A stretch of 64,000 nucleotides of DNA from Morinoia aosen (lineage: Eukaryota; Arthropoda; Malacostraca; Amphipoda; Talitridae): the NCBI GenBank assembly GCA_030386875.1, contig CM059564.1, forward strand, positions 42,490,075 through 42,554,074. Reading direction: 5' to 3'. The notes beneath the pieces were generated by a model, which was not told where the DNA came from, did not search any database, and saw only the letters and a list, made by a program, of their open reading frames with translations. A program made the translations under genes and the position numbers. Shown here piece after piece: positions 1 through 12,207 of the stretch; the stretch's first letter is position 1, and each line of letters starts with the position of its first letter.

Positions 1-767
1 TGTGTTACTTATATGGCATAAAAGATCGCAAGCCGTCATTAGTAGCGATGAATACTCATCAGCTGATTACTTAAACTTCTGTGAGAATTTCGCACCTGTC
101 GAACGACAATTTTATAGGCTGTTGTCTGCGGTGAACGAAGCAGTATGCGTGATGGAAAATATTTAGAAGTTGTGGCCGCCTTGTTCAAGCTGCTTTGCGT
201 TAAGCTATGATCAAATATTATTTTTATAGAGTTGATGAACTGAAATAGCTCCTCAAACACAAGGGTCCCGAAGGACGATCGATGTCTCGCACTAAAACCG
301 TAAATGTTTTCAACATCGCACTTTTTTCATTGCAAGAAGATAAGTAAATTTTACACTAAAAACAAGTGTAACTGACCCATGGCTCAGGACAATTTTTGCA
401 CCACGCGTGATCAAAATAGTTTTTGTTGTTAGTTATCCAAAGTTCAGGTTTTCTTCACGTGCAATATCCTGAATGTCGACATTATGTTTGTCGATCAGGC
501 CAGGGATTGCCAGGTTATGCCTCATTTATTGTCCTGTAATGGCGCTCGGTGAGTAATGACGGCTTCAAATGAGCACTCTGCTCAGAATATCGTATAAACA
601 CGTGAAATAACCCAATAAAATGAGGATAGCCTTGTAATGACGAGCTGCCTAATGTCTTGTAGACTTCGTTTATTTACTCCAAAGAAGAGGATTTCAATAT
701 CGAATCCAACGCTAGAAATATGAGCTCATAGGGCTGTCGTGTCGATCGTCTACTTCTAGTGTTTAGT

Positions 768-929
768 ACTTTCATTTCAGTGTCAAATTATATTACTATT
801 AGTTTAGTATAAAGTCAAATAACTTTCATTTCAGTATAGAATCAAATACCTTTGAATTCGGTATAAAATTAAGTTCCTTCTATTCCAGCATAAAATTAAA
901 CTACTTTTATTTCAGTATCAAATCTGTTC
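768..929. repeat. 27-bp tandem repeat, 6 degenerate copies
   Basis: Six consecutive units of 27 bp follow the pattern ACTTTCATTTCAGTATAAAA with an AT-rich tail. Copies differ by several substitutions but keep exact length, so the array is old. It lies in gene-free DNA. Confidence 0.85.
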
Positions 930-1024
930 TCACGCTAAGAAGTAAGCGCCAAGTTTCTCCAGAATTTATATGGGATGCTGATGGCTTGCATGTAAATCGA
1001 GCGTTTGTTAAACTTTAACGAAAC

Positions 1025-1090
1025 GAAACTGACGAGTACCAGTCAAAACTGACGAGCATCAGTCGAAACTGTCGAGCACCAGTCGAAACT
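1025..1090. repeat. 20-bp tandem repeat, about 3.3 copies
   Basis: The unit GAAACTGACGAGTACCAGTC repeats three times plus a partial copy with one or two changes per copy. A TGACGTCA palindrome follows at 1112-1119 and TGACGTCG at 1162-1169. Confidence 0.85.
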
Positions 1091-2089
1091 GTTACGGACG
1101 TCTTTTTTCTGTGACGTCATATTATTTTGATGAGCCTACCCTTGGTGAAGTATCTCAAACGTGACGTCGTTTAATTGCTCTAAGAAACCATGATGAATTT
1201 ATCGGCAGCAAACTTGCACATTTTGAGTTTCAGTATTTGCCAGAAAAGTAACGCTTACTGTGATTAAAGCTTATTCATGATTAATGATAAAATTAAATCG
1301 CAGGAAATATAGCATAATGTAAATAAAAACTTCGGAAGTAACCTTTTGACCCTTGCGGTTAAAGTCTCATTCAAATAATTTTGAGAGTGAAATAAAATTC
1401 CCCCCCAAAGGTTTTGTTATTTTATCTTATGATATCTAGATGTCGAAATCGAGGGTGAAAGTATCAAAGAATCATCACGGAATTATTCTCCTCAAAAAGA
1501 AATTAAAGTGCGTCGTTGCTATTAGATGACAATCTACGACATATTTCATGAGAACATTTAGTATAAATAATATTTGCCTTAATTGTAATGGGTATACCAT
1601 GCAAATTGCAATACGAAAATTCAACAAGAACTTTAAAGATTTCTATTCATACATTTCATGAATCATCATTTATGCAGATTTTACCTTCTAAATATTTTCC
1701 CGATTTTTCCCTAAGGACCTAATTGCCATTAAAAAATTGTCTTCATAATTTTTAAAAGAAAAATCTAAGTTATAAAACCTCTGGAATGATTCACCAACGC
1801 TACCTCGCTCGAGTTCTGATTTAAAACTTCTCAGTAAAAATCTTAAGCCCATGTTGTCTTAAACGGAATAAAGGGCTAAATATTACCTCTGCTGACTCGG
1901 CATCTCGCACCAGGCGATGAAAGGACAAGGCGAGTGGGCTGAGAAATCCTCCCTTGTTCTTATCCCTCATTATCCGATGAGGATCAGAATTTTCGGGCTA
2001 TCAAACTCTAATTTCCAACCGGTAACCAAACCTGTAACAAAACCGGTAACAAAGCAAGTACCAAAATTGATGCTTTAAATGTACTCGGT

Positions 2090-2960
2090 TGTTGTAAGTT
2101 TGAGGAAAAAGGAATGAAATTAGAAGTTTGCTTCAGAGGCGTAGGCTGGATGTGTTTGTTCAGTAGGAGACATAGATGAAAGGACGAGATGAATGTCGGT
2201 TTGGTGTGGTCAACTGAAAAAAACTCGGTGAAATGAGGGGAAGAGCGAGGGAAGAAGCCGCCTTAATGTTGCGCAAGAGGTTGTTGAGTTGTGTCGGGGA
2301 GTGGGAGGAGGAGTCGGTGGGACTGAAGTGGGTATAAATGAATTTTCTCGTGAAGTGCGAGTGCTAGTGAGTACATTTGGCTCAGAGGCGAAAGAAGAGG
2401 GAATGATTAGGTTTTGGGCGGAATTGACAAGTTGTGGGAGTAGCTTTAAGGCGAATGCGTATGCAGTCGTATAAAGCGGTCTGAATGCGATTGAGGTTTA
2501 ATATTCAATTCAAATTTAAAGTCGATTATAACGAGCAATTTTAGGGGAATGTCATATTTGGACGAGTCGTGAGGAAGTTGGTTGCATATTCCTGGAATGA
2601 ACGAAAATGATGAGAAGCTGTTAGATAGAGGTATATTTAACGAACGAATGAGCGTTGAGAATACAGGGTTCATGGAAGATAATCGGTGTAAGTATACGTG
2701 AGTCGGATTGGATGTAGAGAGTGCAGTGAAGGAAGCTACAATGGGTTACGTTGAGTAAGAGAATGATTAGTTAGCGGCTGTAGAATGTTCATGTTTTGAG
2801 GGGAGAACTAGGAGGTACAAAATGTTTGATCGTTATTTGGTAGAAGCAAAAATTAGGGCATGGGAGAGGTGGAAGAGAGGATGGAAAGAAAGAGGATCAC
2901 GTAGGGAGGAGGAAGTTTGGGAGTTGAATGGCGCTAGAAAGAAACAGGAGCTTAGAACAT
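2090..2960. other. Strand-asymmetric G-rich block
   Basis: Over roughly 870 bases the + strand is rich in G and poor in C, unlike both flanks. G runs are clustered at about 2296-2321 (GGGG, GGG, GG, GG, GG, GGG separated by 1-3 bases), which could fold as a G-quadruplex. Short open frames at 2289-2474 and 2822-3007 are a by-product of the purine bias and resemble no known protein. Confidence 0.5.
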
Positions 2961-3700
2961 CACCGGTGTATTTAGGGTTTTATATTTGTAGAGTATTCCA
3001 TTTTTGAAAAAAAGTTTCTTCAACTAGGGATCGAAATTGGTTCCTGGTGATTCTGTTTCAGTGTACCGAAACAGCATAGTGGTAAACATGTAGAGTTTCT
3101 GTAAGTATGCATTTTTTAGTATCACTCATTCAGCGCTCCTAAGTTATTCTGTTCCCATTACTTTGTTCTTAGAATCGTAAATGCGAGCATTTTGACCCTC
3201 AAGGTCCGGGTACCAAATAATTAAACGCCACAGATACCACGTGAATGTGTAGTTTTGAGTTATTACTTCAGTGAAATCCTCGAAAATTTTCAGGTATTAC
3301 ATCAGTAATTCATGATAATTATTTAAACGGCAGACATCATGAGAGTTCGAGTAAGGTGATTAAAAATTAAGTGGACTTCATTTTACAATTTACCGGCCGC
3401 CAAATCCCCGAACGCACGCGTGTTAGGTCAACTAAATGTTGCTTTTTCCAGCACATTGTGCCGTTTGCGGGAGAACAAAAGCCGCGTAAGACCTTGGCGC
3501 TCGTTAGTGATCTTTTGAGGCGGCCGTGACCTCGAAAGACTTGCAAGGAACGGAGTTTTAAACAGGATTTAGGACTGATGAAGGGATTTGCTCCCGCTCA
3601 TTAAACTAAGCCCATCTCTCGTCCGTTGTTATCTTTCTGCAGAAATTAACTTCTTTGCAAGAGATCGCTTGCTCAGCGACGCCATGACCGCAGGTAAAAG

Positions 3701-3815
3701 CTTAGGGTTATTAAGACTCCTGATTCCTGCTGTTAAGATTCCTAAGGTTCCTTAGTGTTATTAGGATTCCTTAGTGTTATTAAGATTCCTCAGTGTTAAT
3801 TCCTGATTACTGATT
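3701..3815. repeat. About 20-bp tandem repeat
   Basis: Five or so degenerate copies of CCTTAGTGTTATTAAGATT run head to tail, with unit length varying from 19 to 27 bp. Confidence 0.7.
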
Positions 3816-4883
3816 TCTGATTGCAGTTGAGAGCCGCCGGATTTTGAAAAGCTTAGTGCCCTCCAGTGGTGACGTCGGCGTGTTATTGTAATTGGATTTG
3901 CACAGACATGAGGAGGAATTTAAATCGGGCTACCTTTCAGATCTTCACGTGCAGGCAATGAGGATGAATGATTTGGTTTTTAGCATGTGAATGAAATACA
4001 AAAGAAATTTCGGAACGTTTTAAAGAAATTTAAATTTGTCGTCAAATGTTTGATAGTTAGCAGTTTTTAAACAGGTATTATACTTCTAAGGATGCAATAT
4101 GTGAGCACGGTTGTAGAGCAGGATTATAAAGATAGTATTCCTTTGGATATTGTCTATGAAAATAAACATAAGGCAAAAAAGTATGTAATTAATGCTGCTC
4201 AATTATTTTGTATATAACATTTAAGATTAAACGGCACGCTGAGTTAATTTTAGATAAGGATAATATCGCTAAATAAAAATATGATGTTCGATAATTTTTC
4301 CTCTACCCCAAAAATTGTAGACAAGATACGAATGGACTGCTGAATAGGGCGTAAATTCAATGCCTAGTACACCACATTTGCCCATATTTATGCGCTGTCA
4401 TATCTAAAGAGAAAAACAAACAAGGATCTCATAAAATAAATTAGTTGTCTCTCTTGCAGCAACATCAATAAAGTATTAGCGATTTCATTTACGTTTCGGC
4501 GAACCTAAAGCAATTAATACCTATTCGCTCACTTTCCCTCTTTTTGATGCGAAACTGTTGAAACTCCGTAAGTTCGAGCCAATTCGAGGTTAGTCTTGGA
4601 GTGAATCGCAAGGCAAGCCGGGGACTTCATTTTAAGACTTCTGGCACCCAATTTTTGCAGCCGAAGCCCCTTAGTTCGAGTTAGTTTGGTCGGCCGCAGT
4701 CTCTGTCACAAGATGTTATCACTAAAAAGTTGGCCCATAGCTCAAGCCGAACTTTTCTCGTGGCAGAGCTCCATTTACCGGAAAATTTCCAGTTCATGCA
4801 GTCCCGGTAGTCCCTGAGTTGGTCGATCTTGGGACAAGTGAAGGATTTGTTCGGGGTCGTGAAGAATGTTGTCGTTCACTCGT

Positions 4884-5213
4884 TGCGGGTAAAAGACTTA
4901 AGGAAGAACTCCGTGTCGTGGCTTTAGAATTAGGCTGCTAGATTAGCATCCATTATTGGGAAGTTCTATTTGAATTTTTAAGAATTTTTTTTTAATTTGC
5001 ATTTATTTTGTTTTTGCTAGATAAAACTTTTAGGATTACTTTCGAATGCGGGTAGAAGACTTTAGGAAGAACTCCATGTCGTGGCTGTAGAATAAGTCTT
5101 TTAGATTAGCCATCCATTATTAGGTGGTTCTATTTTAGTTTCTGAGGACGAAATTTTGAATTAGTTTTTATTTATTCTTTTTAGTAAAATCTATTAGGAG
5201 TATTTTAGATGAG
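4884..5213. repeat. Tandem duplication, 163-bp unit
   Basis: Two adjacent diverged copies begin with TGCGGGTAAAAGACTT at 4884 and TGCGGGTAGAAGACTT at 5047. Both contain GGAAGAACTCC, GTGTCGTGGCT (ATGTCGTGGCT in the second), TTAGATTAGC and CATCCATTATT in the same order, and end in a T-rich segment. No coding frame spans it. Confidence 0.85.
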
Positions 5214-6490
5214 GATGAATGTTTGAACGAATGGGACTCTCCCAAAAAATTCATTTTAGTGTGGTCATAATCATCGACGTAAGCATGTGCCTGCGTATAG
5301 TAAAATATCCGAGAGAATAGAGATTTATTTTATTCAGCCCAATTATGTATTTCACTCCTGGCATGGCTACTGTCTGCCCCTTATGGTATGTCTATCCATT
5401 TAAGGCCTGTATGTTCAGAATAGAAAATCGAACATGTCGTAATGCATTACTTTCATAATTATTTTTTCCACAGTAAACGATTTTTTGCGTCGGTCAGAAA
5501 AAGTGCTTTCTAGTGGAAAAAGTTATTTAAAAAATAAAATTTTGCACCTCGAACACTTTCAGTATTTTTGTGAAATTAGAGTGAAAACTATGAGTCTAAC
5601 TTTCTCCTCATTAGGCTTTTATACATAAAATACGAAGCTGGTACACCTGCAATATTCTTAGAGAATACCTTGTAGATGAGCTCATATTCTGTACAACACT
5701 TTTTTCCTCGTAACTTTATATTTTAATTCATCAATGAATGAAAGCATTTATATCCAAAATCATCTTATTGCCAATTTCATTACTTCATAAGTCAGGCGTA
5801 GCGTGCACGTTTTCTCAACATTCAGATGCCATCTAGAGACGGGTAGTCTGTCAAACATGCCTTAAGCTGCACTTCATTTTTCGCTCCATCCAGCTATGTA
5901 ATTTCAACGACGTTTAAAAATTATTTTATCTCTATTACATTTCATCTCCTTCTCCATATGTTTTTTTTCAAAATGGAGCTGCTGCGCAAGGTTTAATGGC
6001 CGAAGAATCCCTTCATTTGAGTAATTTACTTTTCGTGCTAATATCCTAACTCCTGCTTTAGTGTGCTCATTCCAGTGATTTTTGAGCATTTCATGTTGTG
6101 GTCCGTGACTCACATCCCCTCTGTCTCGACATCAAGTTTGTTATTAGATATTAATTCATTTTTGACCCCAATTTTGTTGAATCTAGATCTATTTATCATG
6201 ATTCCAGAGAAACAGTGATAAATATTTTTGTATCCCATATCGCCTATTTCAAGTACAAAATCCTCATGCTAAGTTAATGACAAAATTTATATATTTTCCT
6301 TTTTTTGTTATATTTATGAGTTATCGGAACTTGCATCAATAGCTTACAGTCGGCAGAAATGGGCAATGCTCACAAAACTTTTTTCGTTATTTTATCTCTT
6401 TTTCCAATCCCGCCAGCTCTCTAATTATTTAGCACAGCTCCATCAACTAGTACATCAAACATCCAGGTAAAATCTCGCTACCTTGTTTCC

Positions 6491-6602
6491 ATCCCAGTCT
6501 AACTTTTTCACCGCCTGCATGCATATTTTTCACCGCCCCAGTAATTAAATCGCCTTGGCGGCGAAAAATATGCATGCTCCGGCGAAAAAGTTAGACTGGG
6601 AT
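6491..6602. mobile_element. Foldback MITE, copy 1
   Basis: A near-perfect palindrome of 108 bp (6493-6600) begins CCCAGTCTAACTTTTTC and ends GAAAAAGTTAGACTGGG. Internal blocks TTTTTCACCGCC and GGCGGCGAAAAA also pair. AT flanks both ends (6491-6492 and 6601-6602) as a probable 2-bp target duplication. Two more copies lie at 24013-24134 and 51019-51130. The element has no coding capacity and must have been mobilised in trans. Tc1/mariner-type transposases, which duplicate TA, are the likeliest source, by inference. Confidence 0.88.
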
Positions 6603-7640
6603 TTCCCTTTACACGTAACCTCTCAAATTATTACTGTCGAGTTTACCTTCCATCATCGAGGAGTAAATTCTTTAGTTGCATTTAGCTCGCACCGCACTGG
6701 CCCATTAACTCATTCTACATAGCATCAGTCAGCGCTGCTCTTCCAATATTGTCAACGAATTTATTACAAGAGAGGGGAGGGCTACTAAACGACAGTGGCG
6801 CGCTTTTCCCGTGCACGAAGCGATGCCAGGCTGTGCGAAAATTTAAAAATCGTTTTGTTTTCAAGCATAAGCATCACTATTTAAAAATGCAAAGTACTGG
6901 GGAATTTTTTTTATGCCCGTGCCCGCTTTTCGCTCGGTGAAAATTATTATGATGAATGGTTTGTTGGCCAGGGGATTTTGAATACTGTGTTATGGAGCAA
7001 GAAGTTTCCGCACGTCATTATTCGGAGTGATTTATTGTGGTAGGTAGCTCATGAGACTTTGTTCGGTGATCTTCGTAGTTTAACCCTAAATTAAAAAATT
7101 AATACGTCCCCTATTGATGATGCAAAGCGGGTTCTAGAGCTGATGAATTCACTGCTGATAGAACCAAAGACTACAAACCCCCAAATTAATTTTTTTATTG
7201 AATCCTATCTCCCGTACAAAAATTTTCCCTTCTGACTGCAAACGTTACTCCTATTAGTATATTGGTCTTTGTATTTAATACTATACCAAATCAATGCTCG
7301 AAATATGCTTAGTTTGTAACGTGCGAACAGAGTGTCTCTATAACTCATGAACTCAATGCGATATAACTCAATTAAATATGAAGTTCAACGGTTGACCTGA
7401 TCTTAACTCAAAGCTCATCATTACTCTCATTGTCTCAATTTAAAAATACAATCTTCAAAGTGGTGAAAATTTTGATACAAGCCTGCACCTCTATTAATAA
7501 ACAGTTAAAAAAAAACAAAATTAAGTTAAACCATATAATTATTGTCAAGGTTTCAGTCAGGAATTACGATCTTGAAAGTCGTACAATTTTCGGTACAGGC
7601 TTACACCTGTACCACTGATTCTTGTTTGACTAGAATACAC

Positions 7641-7700
7641 ACCTAAAGCTCTGACGAGCGACCTAAAGCTCTGACAAGAGACCTAAAGCTCTGACTAGAG
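7641..7700. repeat. 20-bp tandem repeat, 3 copies
   Basis: The unit ACCTAAAGCTCTGACGAGCG occurs three times exactly head to tail, with changes only in its last five bases. Confidence 0.9.
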
Positions 7701-8655
7701 ATATAGTGAGGTGCTTCCAAACTGTCGCATGGGAGAAAATCACGCAGGTCCCGCTATAGGTCCAGCCATGCATGTCAAGAAGCAACTTATCCTTCACCGT
7801 GATCTCCAATGAATGTCTCTACGAAACGATGAGGTCTATCGGCCCCAGTTGCTATGGAGGACATTAAGTCAACAAGCGTTAATTTCTCGTGAGATATTTC
7901 GAAGGAGGATGCAGGGCTTTGCAGGCTGTGGACTTTATCGCTGAAGTAAAACGAATTTGTTTTCTATTTTACGGGCCTGTATTTCGTACTAAGGTCCGGT
8001 TTAGCAGCATACTCCAGTTCTAGGAAAATCCAAGGAGCTACTTACTAAATTATTTTTAAGTAGACTTGTCTTTTATAACTTACGAGTACTCTAGCTAGAG
8101 CAGGAACTATGATGGTGTTTCTGTGAAATAAAGATGTAATTGAAATAAATTTAATAAAGTAAGATGCTGTTATATTACAAAGATATTTTTTCCGATCAAA
8201 GAAAAGATTGTTTGTTTATAGATAGAAGAACTTATCAATTAAAATTATGTGTTCCCTAATGACCACTCATTTAGCTATAAGAAGAACAAGTGGGCAAACA
8301 AGCTGTCGTCACGTGAAGAGCCATCTGAGTGCTTGCTAAACATATAACTTAGCAGGCTCAGGGAAAGATACAACCGTGTCCTCCTGCGTATGAGATTGAA
8401 GAAATTATTTTCGAAATTTCTCTATAGGTCGCTACTTACGCAGTGGTCAACCATTTGAAATTCAATTTTTTATTTTAACAAACAAACTCTTATCGCTGAT
8501 ACGTTGAGTACATATAACTGCATCACTATGCACTCTGATTTGTGGGAGTAGTATGATAGTTAGATGGGTTGAAATGAGTTAGTTAACGATGTCATGTGTG
8601 ATTCAACAGTTTTTGCTACCCTGTGGATAACATGAACTTTTAACTCAACTCGAAT

Positions 8656-8868
8656 CAGGGGTGCGAGAACGATGAGATTGAGATGGGAAGGCGATGATGG
8701 ATAGGGATAGGATGACAAAGGTGGGATAGGATGGCAATGTTACGATTGAGATAAGGTGGCAAAAGTGAAGTTCGGATAGGATGACAAACATGAGATTGGG
8801 ATAGGTAGTCAATTTTGTAATTGAGATAAAATGACAGAAATGAAACGGGAATAGATTGACATTGCCGG
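8656..8868. repeat. About 25-bp purine-rich tandem repeat
   Basis: Roughly eight degenerate copies of GATGACAAANNTGNGATTGGGATAG occur, with unit length from 18 to 29 bp. The opposite strand therefore shows an 80-codon open frame (8645-8887) that is a by-product of the repeat. Confidence 0.75.
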
Positions 8869-9007
8869 GCTTATGCTGAAATGCCAAAAATGGTAGTAAG
8901 GGTGAAGGATCGACTCTCCCGATTGTGCTTTTTCATATACCTCCACTTCTGTTTCCATTATTCCAGTTCTTCAACCTTTATCCTCTTCTTTCATGACATT
9001 TATACTT

Positions 9008-9440
9008 TTCCAAGCTTCTCAGGGTTCCCAGAATCCTACCTATAATGCCCTTATTTTTTCCAGTGTTTCAGGCTCCGCAGAGTCCTGTTTTTAATACCTT
9101 TATATTTTTATAGCTTTTCAGCCTCCACAGTATCCTATATTTTATGCCCATATCTTTTTTATATTTCTTCAGGTTCCTCAGTATCCTACTTTTAAGGCCC
9201 TTACCTTTTTTAACGTTCCTCAGGCTCCCCAGTATCCTAATTTCAAAACCCTTTTCTTTTTTATAAAGTTCCTCAGGCTCCTCAGTATCTTACATTCTAT
9301 ACCCTTATCTTTTTACATTTCCTCAGGCTCCCCAGTATTCTACTTTTGAAGTCCTTATCTTTTTTAAAGTTCCTCAGGCTCCCTAGTATCCTACTTTTAA
9401 AGCCCTTATCTGTTTTACCGTTCCTCAGGCTCCCCTCTAT
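9008..9440. repeat. 51-bp pyrimidine-rich tandem repeat, about 8 copies
   Basis: Units read roughly GTTCCTCAGGCTCCCCAGTA, then TCCTACTTTTAAAGCCC and TTATCTTTTTTAA. Successive CAGGCTC anchors lie 50-53 bp apart. Every copy carries a pyrimidine run followed by CAG, so it presents acceptor-like sequence over and over just before the candidate acceptor at 9468. Confidence 0.88.
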
Positions 9441-9468
9441 TCTTCTGTTCGACCCTCACCTCCCTCAG

Positions 9469-9532
9469 CCGAGATGCCCAGGCCCGGCACGCGGGAGCAC
9501 TTCGTCTTCACGACGCAGGCACGCCCGGCGAG
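9469..9532 (+). CDS. Possible 64-nt GC-rich internal exon
   Basis: A long pyrimidine tract ending CTCCCTCAG precedes this segment, and GTGTTG follows it, which is a weak donor. The segment is far more GC-rich than its surroundings. All three frames are open, but the frame reading EMPRPGTREHFVFTTQ has almost only G or C at third positions, which is coding-like. The family is not recognised. The weak donor and the neighbouring pyrimidine-rich minisatellite argue for caution, and the segment could equally be an unrelated GC-rich island. Confidence 0.25.
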
Positions 9533-9930
9533 GTGTTGCACTTTATGAAGGCGCATTCCAGTCTTCATATGACGTCCCTAGAACCACGCAGTACCAAGCG
9601 CCGCTTTATAAAAACGTCACAAAATGGCTTCAATGCTTGGCGATTTTAAGAAGCGTGTATCTCAGGGACCAATAGAGGAATTCGACCATTTTTTGATTAA
9701 CAATCTGTACTTGCGACTCGCTATCCAGAAAGAGAAAGGTTTGGGAATGACAGTGGTGCGGAATGTTCGTTGTCGCAATACTTGGCGCTTTGTACCGTAT
9801 CATTCTAGGGCCTCATTTGACGGACGCTGCTGCTGTATCGAAGCAAGGCAATCTCTCCCGGTGCTGCTCAGCTTCCTCAACTTATATTGAAAACTTTACG
9901 AAGAAGTTATGGTATATTTCATGCAAAATC

Positions 9931-10032
9931 AGTATTAGCATGAACGATCACATTCATCAAGTATTAGTATGAATGATCTCATGCATCAAGTACTAGTGCA
10001 TTAAGTGTTAGCATGAATGATCTTGTGCAGCA
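9931..10032. repeat. 29-bp tandem repeat, about 3.5 copies
   Basis: AGTATTAGCATGAACGATC-type units start at 9931, 9960 and 9989, followed by a shortened copy at 10004. Confidence 0.8.
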
Positions 10033-10440
10033 TCTCTTATTTAAACTCATCAAATTCTGTAAAGTCCCTGCAATATTTTGAAACAAGATCAGTTTTTCAA
10101 CGTCCTTTGTCGTGCATTTGTTCATCGTACGATGGAAAATTATGTAATTATTGTAACTCAGGGATAATAACATCACAATAAAACTTTTTATTTCAGTGTA
10201 ATTATTATTCGTTAAGTATTAACATAGTTGCTACTCAATTGTGTCAAAACTCAATTTACTCAAAGAAGCGATCATCCTCAAGTGACCTACTGGATGTATA
10301 ATCGATTTGGTTAATATTCAGGATCTCTGTAGAGCTTTCTAAGCCCGAGGCGTTCACAAGTACTAGAGTTGAGATGACACTAACGAGACAGCGTATGGCA
10401 AGGGAAGTGTGTGAATAGTACTATGTGGTAATTAGGGCGT

Positions 10441-10494
10441 GTCAGCACCGACTGTCAGCATGTAGTGTCAGCATGTAGTGTCGGCACGGAGTGC
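10441..10494. repeat. 15-bp tandem repeat, about 3 copies
   Basis: TGTCAGCATGTAG-type units repeat with substitutions, in otherwise unremarkable spacer DNA. Confidence 0.6.
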
Positions 10495-10887
10495 CTTGTT
10501 TATACTAGCTACAGGCCCCAGTTACTAGTGCCATTTGTGCAGCCTGAGACTTTCACTCAGTCAAACGCGTAAACTTGCACCTGCCAGCCCTGACAGGACT
10601 AATTGCGAGTAGCCAGGTGTGCTGGTCTTACGTGTACCGAGGACCTAGCAACTGTCAACAAAACAAAATTCGTGAAACAGGAAACTGTCTTACGGTTTTC
10701 AAAATAAAGCACTTTTTTTTCCTGGCTTTGGGAGAGTGATAATAATAGGATGTTGTTGCTGGGGAAAAGATTGTTCGAAAAAGTACATTTCAATGACGCT
10801 CCTAGCTACGGCAACCTTTATCAACATGCCTGTCATGCGCCACGGCAGAGGAAACAAGGTAAAGTTTTTTTTAAAGTTCTCCGACCG

Positions 10888-11010
10888 TGTCGCACTGCTG
10901 ACGTCATGTCGACGAAACAATAGCAGCGCTCATACTGCATCTGGCAACACTGCTGGCCCAAAATCCGGCATCACTATTGGCCTGACGACATGTCGCAATG
11001 GTGACGTCAT
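10888..11010. promoter_or_regulatory. Paired TGACGTCA sites inside a direct repeat
   Basis: TGTCGCACTGCTGACGTCAT at 10888 and TGTCGCAATGGTGACGTCAT at 10991 are near-identical 20-mers about 103 bp apart. Each ends with the perfect palindrome TGACGTCA (10899-10906 and 11002-11009), the consensus CRE/CREB-ATF site. Whether they are bound is unknown. They may instead be parts of a decayed repeat. Confidence 0.4.
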
Positions 11011-12039
11011 AAAGTTTGTTAGAAATAAAGCCGTTCTATTGGCTAGCCGAACAAGAGGAGATGTATTTTCCCCATTAGAAATGACTCTACCTTGTTTCCC
11101 CTATACCGTGGTGTTACGCACTCAAGTGAGTTGAGGTGATGATCAGGTCACCAGGACCGTTTAGCAACCGAACCCTCCGACTGGATCCAGAACTCGCACC
11201 GGTCTGCCAACTGTCCGCTAATTGGAGCCTAAATTGCTACAGATTGGGGATAATTCTGCTCGTTAACTTGCAGTAATCATAAAAATTGTGTTCGTGATTG
11301 AAAGAACAGGGAATCTCACGCGAGTTTTATTTCATTTATTTTATAATTTTCAAACAATGCCTTACCAGGCAAGCCCATGTTTGTGTTCATGCTCGTAATA
11401 TTATATTCCATGAAGAGAATTGTTCAATTTTAAATTTAATTGTGTGCTAGCTTTTCTGAAGCTCGCGTCAGAGCTTCCCATGATATATTGGAATGCGCTT
11501 CGAGACAATTAAATATTCCCGGACACAAAGTGAATCAAAGACAAATGTATAAATGTAAGTGCACACATTTTTTATCGGGAGTACATTTATGACAACAATA
11601 GTTTATTCTTCGTATAGATAACAATGAAAGTACAAATTCAGTGTTGTGAAAAACTGGTAGACAGTTGAACAAAAATCAAAAGTTATAGTAATCCTGTGAC
11701 TGATATTTAAAATTTTGTCACCTATTTATAATCAAAAGTCATATTAAGAACTTTACATCCAATAATTTTCACTCACGCCATGTGTTGAAATTTAAGTCGT
11801 AGGCATATCACCTCAAAAACAATAATTACTGTAAATAACAACTGAATATGCGTATGTTGGCCCATTTCTTAATGATGATGAGTAATTTTCGTTGCGGTTT
11901 CGTTTTTTTGAGTTTGTTTCTGCAAATATTGTCATGCGACGTAAAATGTTCATCCATGAAAAAATATTCACTTTATCCCTTCTTTCCCAAGCCCCTCACG
12001 TTTAATTAATGACACGCGTGAGATTTTTGAGCGACAGTC

Positions 12040-12207
12040 ACCCTGTTACCAAAGTCCACACAGCGCAAAGCCGTGCGCAAACAAGCGCAGCCCTGGCGCA
12101 TACGCCGGACAGTTTTCAAGAGACCGCAAAGTTGGGCCACCAAAGAGCGACTTGGGCTTGATTGGATCGTTGCGGCCACACTGCCGGAGTATCGAAGAGC
12201 TGTCGAG
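12040..12207 (+). promoter_or_regulatory. GC-rich patch, possible promoter/non-coding first exon
   Basis: This CpG-containing patch stands out from AT-rich flanks. It includes CGGCCACACTG at about 12174, close to the insect core-promoter element usually written YGGTCACACTR (Drosophila motif 1). It ends with TGTCGAG|GTGAGC, a good 5' splice site, at 12207/12208. No ATG-led frame of note is present. It would fit a 5' UTR exon spliced to the acceptor at 21962, but this is inference from signals alone and no transcription start is visible. Confidence 0.25.

Larger units (their letters stand above)
1..12039. other. Gene-free stretch upstream (intergenic or intron)
   Basis: I see no gene I can name in this stretch. 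Open frames are short and stop often. It holds the small tandem arrays, the foldback MITE at 6491-6602, the strand-skewed block at 2090-2960 and the weak exon candidate at 9469-9532, all listed separately. The remaining sequence is AT-rich single-copy DNA without structure I can support. Confidence 0.6.

Noticed and set aside
3452..3485. 34-nt segment between GCTTTTTCCAG and GTAAGACC, reading HIVPFAGEQKP
   Set aside because: Splice signals are good, but the segment is too short to judge coding potential and nothing nearby supports a gene.
9600..9620. TTTATAAAAA as a TATA box before the ATG at 9624
   Set aside because: The ATG lies too close to serve as the start of a transcript begun about 30 bp downstream of the box, and no initiator is evident.
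10736..11134. 132-codon plus-strand frame
   Set aside because: It runs across the direct-repeat pair with TGACGTCA sites, and the opposite strand is open too. No domain or codon support.
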